64,000 nucleotides of DNA from assembly GCA_020060485.1 (NCBI GenBank), contig JAGVAB010000166.1, positions 4,099-68,098 of the forward strand. The letters are read 5' to 3'. The DNA comes from Anaerolineales bacterium. Its GTDB lineage: Bacteria > Chloroflexota > Anaerolineae > Anaerolineales > Anaerolineaceae. A program made the translations under genes and the position numbers. The stretch's first letter is position 1, and every line of letters starts with the position of its first letter. The notes below the pieces were generated by a model. It saw only the letters and a list, made by a program, of their open reading frames with translations. It ran no database searches and was not told where the DNA came from. Shown here piece after piece: positions 9,834 to 18,997 of this stretch.

Positions 9834-10612
9834 GCCTGCCATCCTGTATTCTCATTGAAAGGGAAAATTTCACCATCAACGATCTGCAACACCCGGCTGA
9901 AGCGGCTGGCCAGGCTTTGGTCGTGAGTTACCATGATGATCGTCTTGCCCTGCTGCACAAGAGATTCAAATAATTGCAAAATGACCTCGGAAGTGTTCGA
10001 ATCGAGATTGCCAGTGGGCTCGTCAGCCACGATCAAGGCAGGGTCATTGGCCAATGAGCGGGCAATGGCAGCGCGCTGCTTTTGCCCGCCGGAAACCGCC
10101 CCTGGCAGTTTGAAATGCTGGTCATCCATTTCCACCATGCGCAACAGATCCATGGCCCGCGACTGGCTGGTGCCCTGCACGAAAAGCCCGCACAGGTCCA
10201 TGGGCAGCATCACATTGTCCAGAACGGTCAGGCTGGGCATCAGTTCAAAGGACTGGTAGATCACACCCACATTCATGCCGCGCCACAAAGCCATGGCATC
10301 CTCATCCAGCTCATGCACCGGCACACCACCCACCCACACCTCACCAGAGGTTGCGTGGTCAACACCGGTGATCATGTTGACCAGGGTTGATTTGCCCGCC
10401 CCCGATTTACCCACTATGCCCACAAACTCGCCCCGCCCGACTTCAAGATGAATGTCTTTCAATGCGGGGAAATCCCCGGCAGCCGTCTGGTACACCTTGA
10501 CCAGGTCCAGCATGCGTACCAAAGGCTGTTCCATTACATTCGGCAACACAGGTTGTCCTTCGTTTTGCAGCAAGCGGTCATTCCTTCCTGTTTCCAATCG
10601 TACCAATTTCAT
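9830..10612 (-). CDS. ABC transporter ATPase, LolD/MacB type
   Basis: The 260-residue ATPase has Walker A GKSGAGKST, a Q-loop (IYQSFELMPS), signature VSGGQKQR, Walker [14 protein letters not shown] and H-loop VTHDQS. It is similar to its downstream partner but lacks the cNMP domain, so the operon may assemble a heterodimeric ATPase on one permease. The start is uncertain: no strong RBS is seen before ATG 10612, and an internal Met at VMEQPLV (about residue 27) is an alternative. It is the first gene of the minus-strand operon facing the padR gene. Confidence 0.85.
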   Translation of the reverse strand: MKLVRLETGRNDRLLQNEGQPVLPNVMEQPLVRMLDLVKVYQTAAGDFPALKDIHLEVGRGEFVGIVGKSGAGKSTLVNMITGVDHATSGEVWVGGVPVHELDEDAMALWRGMNVGVIYQSFELMPSLTVLDNVMLPMDLCGLFVQGTSQSRAMDLLRMVEMDDQHFKLPGAVSGGQKQRAAIARSLANDPALIVADEPTGNLDSNTSEVILQLFESLVQQGKTIIMVTHDQSLASRFSRVLQIVDGEIFPFNENTGWQA

Positions 10613-11153
10613 TTTTAGCTACCAATAATCCTTTGTCCACACAAAAACGGCTGAACGCGCCCGCTCACATCTCGATCAGCCCAGGCTTTTTTCATAATCA
10701 AAACAACCTGCTTTGCAAACCTTGCGGGCTGCATCAGCAGGCAATTCATGCCCCATTTTGTTTCATGGTTTGCCCGGCCAGCGGATAAACCCGCCCCGGT
10801 CAGGTGCAGAGCCATGATAATCATGACAGCCATAATGGCCGTTGTCCATATTGTCAGCATTTTCTAACCTCAGCAGTTTCGTAATTTGCGTATCAACCAA
10901 ATAATCAAATGAACCATTGCTGTCAAAGCTGTAATATTTTCGCAAAATACAAAACGCTTGTGCAAACTACCGAAACCACTGCCTGGTTACAAATAGCCAA
11001 GATCATTATACCCCAGAACCATATATATAAAGTGTATATAGTATGGTTTTTACAAAAAATTAACAATCCTGGCAAAATGCAATATAATACAGTTTCAAGG
11101 TATTCATCTGTCTGTCTTTACACTCAATCCGAACCATAAAAGGGCTGGAAAAC
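10613..11153. promoter_or_regulatory. Divergent control region with padR promoter and AT-rich palindrome
   Basis: This 541-bp gap separates the ABC operon from the PadR gene. An imperfect 32-bp palindrome, AACCATATATATA to TATATAGTATGGTT (11017-11048), is a likely PadR-type operator. Directly downstream is a good sigma-70-like promoter, TTAACA (11060-11065), 17 bases, TATAAT (11083-11088), reading toward padR. The arrangement suggests PadR regulates itself and perhaps the ABC operon. The part nearest the ABC operon contains only a weak 81-codon minus-strand ORF that I do not accept as a gene. Confidence 0.55.
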
Positions 11154-11714
11154 ATGGCAGTTCAACACATTTTACTTGGCATGTTGTGTCTCAAACCCAG
11201 CACAGGCTATGATCTGAAGAAGATGTTCGATGCAGGCGACCGCCTGGCCCGCGCCCATATCCCCCTCAGCCGCATTTATCCTGTGTTAAAGACCATGTGT
11301 GAACAAGGTCAGGTCACTTTCGAAGAAGTGAATCGCACCGGCAGCCCGGATCTGAAGATCTATACCATCACCCCCGAAGGCAAGCAGATCTTTCTGGAAT
11401 GGCTGCGCGAACCGATCAGCGGCGACCGCTATCGATTTACCCATTTTTTGGAAAAATTCTCTTTCTCCCCCCTGCTGGAGAAAGATGAAACGCTGTCCAT
11501 GATTGATGATGAATTGGCTTTCCGCCGCCAGCAGTTTGAAAAAGCGCGCACAACCTCCATCGTGCCCTTTGAAGAATACAACCCGGACGACATTTTCCAA
11601 TTCCAACGATTCGCCCAGATCAGCACCATCCTGGAAGATTTCAGCAACGCCAACCTGGAGAATTTCATCCGCTGGCTGGAGAGAACCCGCCAGCAGATTG
11701 CGGACCAATGGTGA
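11154..11714 (+). CDS. PadR-family transcriptional regulator
   Basis: The 186-residue protein begins with the PadR winged-helix domain (HILLGMLCLKPSTGYDLKK, then SRIYPVLKTMCEQGQV and a wing with IYTITPEGKQ). A C-terminal alpha-helical dimerisation region matches Vir_C-type PadR proteins. PadR repressors usually respond to small hydrophobic ligands and control exporters or detoxification genes. The divergent ABC export operon and the palindrome at 11017-11048 fit that role. The GH3 gene follows 84 bases downstream on the same strand and could be co-transcribed. Confidence 0.88.
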   Translation: MAVQHILLGMLCLKPSTGYDLKKMFDAGDRLARAHIPLSRIYPVLKTMCEQGQVTFEEVNRTGSPDLKIYTITPEGKQIFLEWLREPISGDRYRFTHFLEKFSFSPLLEKDETLSMIDDELAFRRQQFEKARTTSIVPFEEYNPDDIFQFQRFAQISTILEDFSNANLENFIRWLERTRQQIADQW

Positions 11715-11798
11715 AAACCGGACAAGCCGGCTGAACGCAGCACTGTCCAAACTTCGCAAAGATCAGTCCAATCACTCTCTCGTCAAAGGAAGCAAGTC

Positions 11799-14054
11799 AT
11801 GAAAGACAAAATAGAATCGCTGCTGCAAAAAATGAGCCTCAAAGAAAAAGTATTCATGTTCCTGGGCGCAGACAACTGGCACTCGCGGCCCCTGCCCCGC
11901 CTGGGCATTCCTTCCCTGAAGATGACAGACGGCCCGCACGGCACACGCACCATCACCAGTCTGGAGGACGACCACACCGGGCTGCCCGCCACCTGTTTCC
12001 CTACCGCCACAGCCATGGCCGCCACCTTTGATCCGGCCCTGGTGGAAAAGGTCGGCAAAGCCCTGGGTATCGAGACCCGCGCCAAAGGCTGCGACATCCT
12101 GCTGGGGCCGGCGGTCAACATCCACCGCACACCGCTTTGCGGGCGCAATTTCGAATATTTTTCCGAAGACCCATACCTGGCCGGGCGCATGGCCGTAGCC
12201 TACATAAAAGGGGTGCAAAGCGAAGGTATAGGCACATCCCTCAAGCATTTTGCTGCCAACAATTCAGAGTTTGAACGCATGACGATCAGCTCAGAGATTG
12301 ACGAGCGCACCCTGCACGAGATCTATCTGCCAGCCTTCAAGTCCGCCGTGCAGGAAGCCGAACCCTGGACGGTGATGTGCTCCTATAATCGCATCAATGG
12401 CATCTACGCCTCGGAACATCATCAACTTTTGACCAAAATACTCAAGGAGGATTGGGGTTTCAAAGGCTTTGTCGTTTCGGACTGGGGCGCCGTGCACAAC
12501 CGCCCGCGGGCCGCAGCCGCCGGGCTGGACCTGGAAATGCCGGGCAGTGACACCTTCCCGCAAGAACTGTTAAAGGCCGTGCGCCGCGGCAAGGTCAGCC
12601 GCAAGGTCATTGACGACAAGGTACGCCGCATCCTGACCATCACTGAAAAAGCGGATGCTTTTGAACAATCCAAAACTATCCTGCCGGAGACCACCGACAC
12701 CCCACAAATGCGCCAACTGGCATTGGAAGCCGCCTGTGAAGCCATTGTGCTGCTTAAGAACAAGGACAATCTGCTTCCGCTGCTCCCAAACAAGGTGCGT
12801 ACCATTGCGGTGATTGGCGCCTTTGCAGAGCAAGCCGTCATCCAGGGCGATGGCAGCTCCCGTGTCACCCCTTATCATGCCACCACACCTCTCGAAGGAT
12901 TGCGCGTGCGCCTGCCCGCTTCGATCGAACTGGTCTTTGCCCCCGGATGCCGCATTGACAACAAGCAGCCTGTGCTGCACGAAGTAGAAGAAGCCCTGGC
13001 TGCCGCCAAGAAATGTGATGTTGCCCTGGTTTTTGCCGGTCTGCCGGACAAAACCGAATCCGAGGGTTTCGACCGCGAGAACCTCGACCTGCCCGGCGAT
13101 CAGAATACCCTGATCGCAAAGGTGGCCGCTGCCAACCCGCACACTGTGGTTGTACTGCAAAACGGTGCACCAGTCGCCATGCCCTGGATCGATCAGGTAC
13201 AGGCTGTCGTTGAAGGCTGGTACACCGGCCAGGAGAGTGGCGAGGCAATTGCCGCAGTGCTGTTCGGGGACGTCAACCCTTCCGGCAGATTGCCCATGAC
13301 CTTCCCCGTGCGTCTGGAAGACACCCCGGCCTACATCAATTACCCCGGTGAGAATAGCCAGGTGCGCTATGGCGAGGGCCTGTTTGTGGGCTACCGCTAT
13401 TACGACAAGAAGCGCATACAGCCGCTGTTCCCCTTTGGGCATGGCCTGTCTTATACCAGCTTTGCCTACCGCGATCTGGCCTTCAATGCCCGCGAGCTCA
13501 ATCACGATGGCACCCTCGAGATCAGCCTGGAGCTTGAAAACACCGGCAGCCTGTCCGGCAAGGAAACGGTGCAGGTTTATGTGCGCGATATTGAATCCAG
13601 CCTGGTGCGCCCGGTGAAAGAGCTGAAAGCCTTTCAAAAAGTGGAACTGCAAGCCGGCGAAAAACGCAACCTGCGCTTTACCCTGACCACACAAGACTTT
13701 TCCTTTTACTCACCCGCCAGAAATGGTTGGGTTGCCGAGCCTGGTGAATTCGAGATCCAGGTGGGCAGCTCATCCGGCGATATCCGCCTGCAGGACACTT
13801 TCACATTATTGTTCACCGATGGCAGCGGCAATCCCCTGTTGAGCCGTTTCGATGTGGATACCAAGCTGAACAAGATATTTAAAGACCCGCAGGCCAAGAA
13901 TGTGCTGTTCCAGTTTGCCGGGGAAAAGATGCATGACCCGCGTATCCATATGGCGATGGGCATGACCCTGCGTCAGATCGCCAAGATCATGCCCAATGAT
14001 CTGCCGCAGCATGCTTTGGATGCCCTGGATCAAAAGCTGCGCGAGATCGTGTAA
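11799..14054 (+). CDS. Beta-glucosidase, glycoside hydrolase family 3
   Basis: The 751-residue protein has the classic GH3 order: an N-terminal TIM barrel (TDGPHGTRT near 45, KHFAANNSE near 150), the nucleophile motif GFVVSDWGA with Asp228, the alpha/beta sandwich domain (EAIVLLKNKDNLLPL from about 315), and a C-terminal FnIII-like domain (about 570-680). No signal peptide is present, so it should act in the cytoplasm on imported beta-glucosides such as cellobiose. An RBS (AAAGGAAG) precedes the ATG. The exact substrate cannot be read from sequence; other beta-glycosidases share the family. Confidence 0.92.
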   Translation: MKDKIESLLQKMSLKEKVFMFLGADNWHSRPLPRLGIPSLKMTDGPHGTRTITSLEDDHTGLPATCFPTATAMAATFDPALVEKVGKALGIETRAKGCDILLGPAVNIHRTPLCGRNFEYFSEDPYLAGRMAVAYIKGVQSEGIGTSLKHFAANNSEFERMTISSEIDERTLHEIYLPAFKSAVQEAEPWTVMCSYNRINGIYASEHHQLLTKILKEDWGFKGFVVSDWGAVHNRPRAAAAGLDLEMPGSDTFPQELLKAVRRGKVSRKVIDDKVRRILTITEKADAFEQSKTILPETTDTPQMRQLALEAACEAIVLLKNKDNLLPLLPNKVRTIAVIGAFAEQAVIQGDGSSRVTPYHATTPLEGLRVRLPASIELVFAPGCRIDNKQPVLHEVEEALAAAKKCDVALVFAGLPDKTESEGFDRENLDLPGDQNTLIAKVAAANPHTVVVLQNGAPVAMPWIDQVQAVVEGWYTGQESGEAIAAVLFGDVNPSGRLPMTFPVRLEDTPAYINYPGENSQVRYGEGLFVGYRYYDKKRIQPLFPFGHGLSYTSFAYRDLAFNARELNHDGTLEISLELENTGSLSGKETVQVYVRDIESSLVRPVKELKAFQKVELQAGEKRNLRFTLTTQDFSFYSPARNGWVAEPGEFEIQVGSSSGDIRLQDTFTLLFTDGSGNPLLSRFDVDTKLNKIFKDPQAKNVLFQFAGEKMHDPRIHMAMGMTLRQIAKIMPNDLPQHALDALDQKLREIV

Positions 14055-14117
14055 ATTTCGCTGAAACGGCAAACGACACCAGCTGATCAAATACTGGTAT
14101 CAAGAAAGGTGGAAAAC

Positions 14118-15020
14118 ATGAAAACCGTTGGTTATATTGGCCTGGGATTGATGGGCAAAAGCATGGCCCGCAATATCCTCAAAGCTGGATTCCCGCTGGT
14201 GGTGCATAACCGCAGCCGGGGCAGCGTGCAGGAACTGGTGGCAGAAGGTGCAAAAGAAGCGTTCAATCCGGCGGAAGTTGCCGCCCAATGCGACGTGGTC
14301 TTCACCAATCTGCCCGACTCGCCGGACGTGGAACTGGTCGCCCTGGGCGAAAATGGCGTCATTGAAAGCGCACGGCCAGGGCTGATCTTTGTGGACAACT
14401 CCACTATTAAGCCTGCCACCGCCCGCCTGATCGCTGAAAAGCTGGGCGAAAAAGGCGTGCGCTGTCTGGATGCCCCGGTCAGCGGTGGCGACATCGGCGC
14501 GAAGAACGGCACATTGACCATCATGGTTGGCGGACCAGCCGATGCCCTCGAAGAGATATACTCGATCCTGGAGGCAATGGGCAAGAGTATCACCCATGTC
14601 GGCGAAGCCGGTGCAGGCCAGATCGCCAAAGCCGCCAACCAGATCATGGTCGCCGCCCAGATGGTGGCCATGGGCGAGTTGCTGGTCTTTGCCCAGAAAG
14701 CTGGCGCCGATCCGCAAAAGGTGATCCAGGCCATCCGCGGCGGCGCCGCCCAATGCTGGACCCTGGACACCAAACCGCCGCGCCTTTTCGCTGGAAACCG
14801 CCAGCCCGGTTTCAAAGCCTACATGCAAGCCAAAGACATGAACATCGTCATGGAGACTGCCCGCGCCTATGGCGTACCTGTCCCGGCCGCGGCGGTGCAT
14901 ACCCAACTTTTCAACGCCATGCTGGAAAATGGCATGGCCGAGCTGGACAATTCGGCGGTGCTGGGCATCCTTGAAAAGCTGGCCGGTATCACCTTGCAGG
15001 AAGGCGCACCCCAGGAGTGA
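14118..15020 (+). CDS. NAD(P)-dependent beta-hydroxyacid dehydrogenase (GarR/MmsB family)
   Basis: The 300-residue protein shows the Rossmann motif GYIGLGLMGKSMARN, the substrate-binding segment LDAPVSGGDIGAKNGTLTIMVGG, and catalytic Lys in GAGQIAKAANQIMVA. This family reduces tartronate semialdehyde or oxidises 3-hydroxyisobutyrate and related acids. The 300-aa length fits. ATG 14118 is chosen over GTG 14109, behind AAGAAAGGTGG. It follows the GH3 gene by 63 bases and may be in the same operon, so sugar-acid metabolism is plausible; the precise substrate is open. Confidence 0.85.
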   Translation: MKTVGYIGLGLMGKSMARNILKAGFPLVVHNRSRGSVQELVAEGAKEAFNPAEVAAQCDVVFTNLPDSPDVELVALGENGVIESARPGLIFVDNSTIKPATARLIAEKLGEKGVRCLDAPVSGGDIGAKNGTLTIMVGGPADALEEIYSILEAMGKSITHVGEAGAGQIAKAANQIMVAAQMVAMGELLVFAQKAGADPQKVIQAIRGGAAQCWTLDTKPPRLFAGNRQPGFKAYMQAKDMNIVMETARAYGVPVPAAAVHTQLFNAMLENGMAELDNSAVLGILEKLAGITLQEGAPQE

Positions 15021-15101
15021 ATTTCCCGGGCAGCACATCGGATTGAAAACGATACAGGACCTGTTGCGGGCATCCTTCCGCCAAGAATGATTCACCTATC
15101 T

Positions 15102-15137
15102 GACGCCTTGCGAATCTTCAAAGATTCGCAAGGCGTC
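15102..15137. terminator. Strong stem-loop downstream of the hydroxyacid dehydrogenase
   Basis: GACGCCTTGCGAATCTT (15102-15118) is repeated inverted at 15121-15137 with almost no spacer, giving a long stem with a tight loop. Only a weak T-rich stretch (GTTTCTATT) follows. It lies 80 bases after the stop codon and likely ends that transcript. Confidence 0.65.
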
Positions 15138-15167
15138 GTTTCTATTGACTTGACGCGCCGGGTTATT

Positions 15168-15193
15168 TAGATAAATAATATATAATTTATCTA
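15168..15193. promoter_or_regulatory. Operator-like palindrome before the small membrane protein gene
   Basis: TAGATAAAT (15168-15176) and ATTTATCTA (15185-15193) form a perfect 9-bp inverted repeat around an AT-rich 8-bp centre, 80-100 bases before the next gene. This is the usual form of a dimeric repressor site. No cognate regulator gene is next to it. Confidence 0.45.
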
Positions 15194-15274
15194 TTAATTG
15201 TGACAAAAGTAGCAGACTCTCCCTGCTGAAACGGGTATTCTATAAACATTCCCATTTCATGAAGAGGAGTAAAT

Positions 15275-15760
15275 ATGCAAATCTATATCCGTACCCTGAT
15301 CACATTTTTCCACGATCTGCTGAGCGCAGTGTGGATCGGTGGACTGTTCACCCTGACCCTGACCGTGATGCCCGCCGCCCGCAACGTGCTGGGCATGGGA
15401 CCGCAAACCATGCAACTCATCGAAAAGGTCAAGCATCACCAACGCAGGTTCGTATACGTCGCCATTCCTGGTCTGTTTTTGACCGGCTTGTTCCTGGGAC
15501 GCAGCAACTCCATCCCAAAAAGCCTGTTCACTTTCCAGAACCCATATGATAGTGCCATGACCATCAAGTTGATCCTGCTGATCGTAATGACGGCCATTGC
15601 CATCATCCGCAGCCGGCGCAGCGACAAGCCAAAAGAACCCGGAAAACCGGACAAGACCAATATGGTATTGATGTTGATCAATCTGGCGTTGGGCCTCACG
15701 GTGCTGTTATTGAGTGGTTACATGGATTCGGTAGCTGCCGTGATGCTGGCAGGCAAATAA
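15275..15760 (+). CDS. Small integral membrane protein, CopD/DUF-like
   Basis: The 161-residue protein has four predicted membrane helices (about 8-30, 58-75, 95-112, 133-152). The N-terminal helix carries FHDLLSAVWIGG, with a histidine and a WxGG pattern reminiscent of CopD and YndJ/DUF2269-like membrane proteins. A basic loop, RSRRSDKPKEPGKPDK, sits between helices three and four. I do not recognise a precise function. It is monocistronic, with an RBS (AAGAGGAG) before ATG and a bidirectional terminator after it. Confidence 0.7.
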   Translation: MQIYIRTLITFFHDLLSAVWIGGLFTLTLTVMPAARNVLGMGPQTMQLIEKVKHHQRRFVYVAIPGLFLTGLFLGRSNSIPKSLFTFQNPYDSAMTIKLILLIVMTAIAIIRSRRSDKPKEPGKPDKTNMVLMLINLALGLTVLLLSGYMDSVAAVMLAGK

Positions 15761-15873
15761 CGCCAGCATTTCATCCGGCACAGAATACACCTGGCGGCTT
15801 TTCATCCTCCAGACAGGCGCGAGGCACAGAAAGCCGGCCCTACGATAAATCTGATTGCCGGCCCTCAGACAAA

Positions 15874-15912
15874 AATAGCTGCCCGTGCCATATGAATGCA
15901 CGGGCAGCTATT
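15874..15912. terminator. Bidirectional terminator
   Basis: AATAGCTGCCCGTGC (15874-15888) is perfectly inverted at 15898-15912 with a 9-base loop, and an A5 tract precedes the left arm. It lies between convergent genes (15275-15760 plus, 15944-17281 minus). Confidence 0.8.
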
Positions 15913-15943
15913 CCTGCTCCCCAAGAACTATGTCCTGATCCCT

Positions 15944-17281
15944 TTAAAACGCGAACTTCTCAAAGTGGATGCGCTCTTTGCGCACGCCCTGCGCGCCCAG
16001 CGTGCCAGCCACCAAATCCATCATGATACGCGGGCCGCAAGTGTAAAAGCCTGTAGTCTGAGGATCGCGCCCGTCCAGGGCCAGTCGTTGCAGCTTCTCC
16101 AGATCAAAGAAACCTTTTTCTCCCGGCCAGTCTGGCTCGTGCGAAAGCACCGGCACCCATTGAAAATGAGGCATGGCTTGGGCAATCTCGTCCAGATCGT
16201 CCCGGCGGATCAGGTCCTCCTGTGTGCGCGCCCCCCACAGCAGGGTCACTTTGCGCTGGGGATCCCGGTCACATAGATAGAGCAGCATGCTCAACAGCGG
16301 GGTGACGCCAATCCCGCCGGCGATGAAAACCAGCTCCTGCTCCTGCGGGAAGTTCACATGAGAGAAAATGCCATACGGCGCATCAATGCGTACCTCATCG
16401 CCGACCGCCACCTGCTCCAGCTTGCTGGTGAAATCCCCGGAGGCCTTGATCGAAAAACTGACCGAATCCGGGCGGGTTGGGCTGGCTGCGATGGTGAAGG
16501 GATGCGATTCTTTTTCCACGCGCCCATTCACTACCGTGATCAGTGCGAACTGCCCCGGCTTGTAATCAAAGACCTTGCCCGCCTGCGGAGCAATGGTCAG
16601 GGTGCGTACGTCTTTTGCTTCCGGCCGATTCTCAATCACATGATAGGCGTTCTTTTTCAAGATCCAGCGGCGGATGACCTGATGATACACATAAAAAGCC
16701 ATGCCCAATGCAAAATACGCGAAGTAAGCCCCTTTCACCAGCGGAGAAAGAAAGGCCGCAGCCGTATTCAAAACATGCAGCAGTACCAGGGCAATGGCGA
16801 CCAGGCTGAAGTTGTGCAGCAAAACAGAAACCTTGCGCTTGAACCCCCAGCGTTCAGCCAGATATTTACGGAAGTCCTCGATCGGCTTGATGCGCCGCAG
16901 GAAAGAGTCGACCAGGAAAATGCCACCGGCCACAACCAACAGACCAAACAGGATCAATGCAATTTGCGCCGGCTGCGGGGTAATACCGGTCAAGGCAACC
17001 TTGAAGCGGCTGTGAATGAATGCCAGTGAGAAGCTGACGGTAGCCATGATGCCATGAAAGCGGTAAAGATTGTCCATGCCAAAATGACGCTCGATGAATT
17101 TTGGGCGGGCGCTGATCACAAACTGGTTCACCAGCCACACAAAAGGCGCCGCCCCCAACAGCACCGAAATAACATAGGCAGGATCGCCCAGTGCGCCCGG
17201 CCGCGCTGCCAGAATCAATCCGGCAACCACCAGAGGACTTAAGAAATACACACACATCCAGATTATACGCTTTGCCTTCAT
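15944..17281 (-). CDS. Ferric-reductase-like transmembrane flavoprotein
   Basis: The 445-residue protein has an N-terminal six-helix ferric-reductase-type membrane domain (about 1-215, with candidate haem histidines in RFHGIM, LAFIHSR, LLHNFSLV and LLHVLN). A FAD-binding domain follows (SHPFTIAASPT, near 265-275), then an NAD(P)-binding domain (FIAGGIGVTPLLSML, and YTCGPRIMM near the C-terminus). It should move electrons from NAD(P)H through FAD and haem across the membrane to Fe(III) or another acceptor. It is monocistronic and divergent from an MFS carrier. The acceptor is not determinable. Confidence 0.83.
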   Translation of the reverse strand: MKAKRIIWMCVYFLSPLVVAGLILAARPGALGDPAYVISVLLGAAPFVWLVNQFVISARPKFIERHFGMDNLYRFHGIMATVSFSLAFIHSRFKVALTGITPQPAQIALILFGLLVVAGGIFLVDSFLRRIKPIEDFRKYLAERWGFKRKVSVLLHNFSLVAIALVLLHVLNTAAAFLSPLVKGAYFAYFALGMAFYVYHQVIRRWILKKNAYHVIENRPEAKDVRTLTIAPQAGKVFDYKPGQFALITVVNGRVEKESHPFTIAASPTRPDSVSFSIKASGDFTSKLEQVAVGDEVRIDAPYGIFSHVNFPQEQELVFIAGGIGVTPLLSMLLYLCDRDPQRKVTLLWGARTQEDLIRRDDLDEIAQAMPHFQWVPVLSHEPDWPGEKGFFDLEKLQRLALDGRDPQTTGFYTCGPRIMMDLVAGTLGAQGVRKERIHFEKFAF

Positions 17282-17475
17282 GCTTTCCTCCTTACAAGAA
17301 ACCTGCCAGCAAAACTCTTGAGTGGATTTTTACTATTTTATACCAGAATAGGCTGGTTTATTCATCTGCCTTCCCGGCCTGCAATTTAAGACACAGGCGG
17401 GCATTTTCGGGTATAGTTAAGCCGCCCTCCATCCCAGGTGTCTGCAAACCCCAGATGCCCAGCCCAGGAGCATCA

Positions 17476-18906
17476 GTGAAACGCACATTCCACTGGTACG
17501 ACAACCTCACTATCAACAGCTTCTGGTTTGCGCTCACGGCCCGCTCGCAAATGCTCAGCGCCCTGCTCGTGCCCCTGCTGGTGCAGCGTTATCTGGGCGA
17601 GACCGCCAAAGGCGCCTATCTCGGCCAAATGCGCCTGTGGGTGTTGATGATCGCCATCCTCGTCCAGGCGCTGATGGGCATGCTCTCCGACCGCTGCACT
17701 TCCCGCTGGGGACGCCGGCGTCCCTTCATCGTGGCAGGCGCTCTCGGTGAAGCCCTGGTGCTGCTCCTGATGGGCTTTGTTGCGGGCTTGCAGGGCATGC
17801 ACGGCTATATCATTCTGTTCCTATTGTACATTTTTTCCGCCATTTTCTCCAATAGTGCCCAAAGCGCCCTGCAAGCCCTCATCCCGGATGTTGTGCCGCC
17901 TGAAAAACGGGGCATTGCTTCGGGGGTCAAAGCCCTGTTTGAAGTTCCCCTGCCGATGATCTTCGTCTCGCTGGTAATCGGCAAAATGGTCAGCCAGGGC
18001 AATCTCAGCGGCGCCATCGCCGCCATCATCGCCACCCTGATCGTGTGCATGCTGATCACCCTGCTGACCCCCGAAGAACGCCTGGCAAATCAGCCGCCGG
18101 CCTTCAACTGGCAGCCCCTGATACGCATGCTGCTGATGACTGCCTGCTTCACCCTGATCATCGCCGGCACTGGCACACTGGTCAAGTGGGCAGCCCAGAC
18201 CGTGCAGACCTTCCTCTTTCTGCCGCATATCGTCCTCATTTCCATTATTGCCACGCTGGGCATGATGGCCGCCGTGGTGCTGGGAGTGTGGTTCAGTGTG
18301 CGCATCAGCCTCGACAAATCCATTCCGCAGCGCAAGGCATTCACCTGGTGGGTCACCAACCGTCTGGCCTTTCTGGTGGGGGCAACCAACCTGGGCGGCT
18401 TCATCCTCTACTTTCTGCAGGAGCGCTTCCCGGAATTGCAGGGCGAAAAAGCTGCCGGGCCGGCCTCGACCCTGATCATGTTCGTTGGGGTTACCATCCT
18501 GATCTCTGCCCTGCCCAGCGGCTGGTTAAGCGACCGCATCGGCAAGAAGAACGTTCTCATGCTCAGCTCCCTGCTGGCCGCGGCCGGCACGGCAGTGGTC
18601 ATCACCGGCCCCACCCTGACCGCCTTCTACATTGGCGGCGCACTGGCCGGGATCGGCATCGGCACTTTTTATTCTGCCAACTGGGCTCTCGGCACCGAGA
18701 TCGTCCCGCAAGAAGAAGCCGGGCGCTTTTTGGGCCTGGCCAACCTGGCCGGGGCAGGCGCGGGCGCCATCGGCGCTTACATCGGCGGCCCCATCGGCGA
18801 CCAGCTTGGCTACAGCTTCCTGCTGGGCATCTACGGCGCCATGTTCCTCCTCTCTCTGCTGGCCCTGAAAGGCATCCCCCAACAGGAAAAACTGCCTGCC
18901 CGGTAA
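17476..18906 (+). CDS. MFS transporter, sugar-carrier-like
   Basis: The 476-residue protein has about 12 membrane helices. The loop motif SDRCTSRWGRRRPFIVAG between helices 2 and 3 is the MFS signature and resembles the disaccharide/H+ SLC45-like group. The second half repeats it as SDRIGKKNVL. GTG 17476 is chosen because CAGGAG precedes it by five bases; the reading frame is open far upstream, but that part overlaps the divergent ferric-reductase gene. It may import the oligosaccharides cleaved by the GH3 enzyme encoded nearby, which is inference from context only. Confidence 0.8.
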   Translation: MKRTFHWYDNLTINSFWFALTARSQMLSALLVPLLVQRYLGETAKGAYLGQMRLWVLMIAILVQALMGMLSDRCTSRWGRRRPFIVAGALGEALVLLLMGFVAGLQGMHGYIILFLLYIFSAIFSNSAQSALQALIPDVVPPEKRGIASGVKALFEVPLPMIFVSLVIGKMVSQGNLSGAIAAIIATLIVCMLITLLTPEERLANQPPAFNWQPLIRMLLMTACFTLIIAGTGTLVKWAAQTVQTFLFLPHIVLISIIATLGMMAAVVLGVWFSVRISLDKSIPQRKAFTWWVTNRLAFLVGATNLGGFILYFLQERFPELQGEKAAGPASTLIMFVGVTILISALPSGWLSDRIGKKNVLMLSSLLAAAGTAVVITGPTLTAFYIGGALAGIGIGTFYSANWALGTEIVPQEEAGRFLGLANLAGAGAGAIGAYIGGPIGDQLGYSFLLGIYGAMFLLSLLALKGIPQQEKLPAR

Positions 18907-18926
18907 GTGATTTTTGTCATATTTTC

Positions 18927-18955
18927 TTGCAGTTTTTCCCCACCCTCTCTATACT
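18927..18955 (+). promoter_or_regulatory. Sigma-70-like promoter ahead of the UGA-containing small ORF
   Basis: TTGCAG (18927-18932) and TATACT (18950-18955) are spaced by 17 bases, a near-consensus housekeeping promoter. Transcription would begin around 18962, about 36 bases before the small ORF's ATG at 18998. It probably serves the small ORF and, if the hairpin at 19148 is passed, the selenium genes behind it. Confidence 0.55.
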
Positions 18956-18997
18956 ATTCAACAGATGATACACTGATCAACCGCAGGAAAAGAAACC

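Noticed and set aside
10615..10860. 81-codon minus-strand ORF upstream of the ABC ATPase
   Set aside because: It has a hydrophobic start but no RBS, no recognisable domain, and low-complexity composition; it ends right at the ATPase start by chance.
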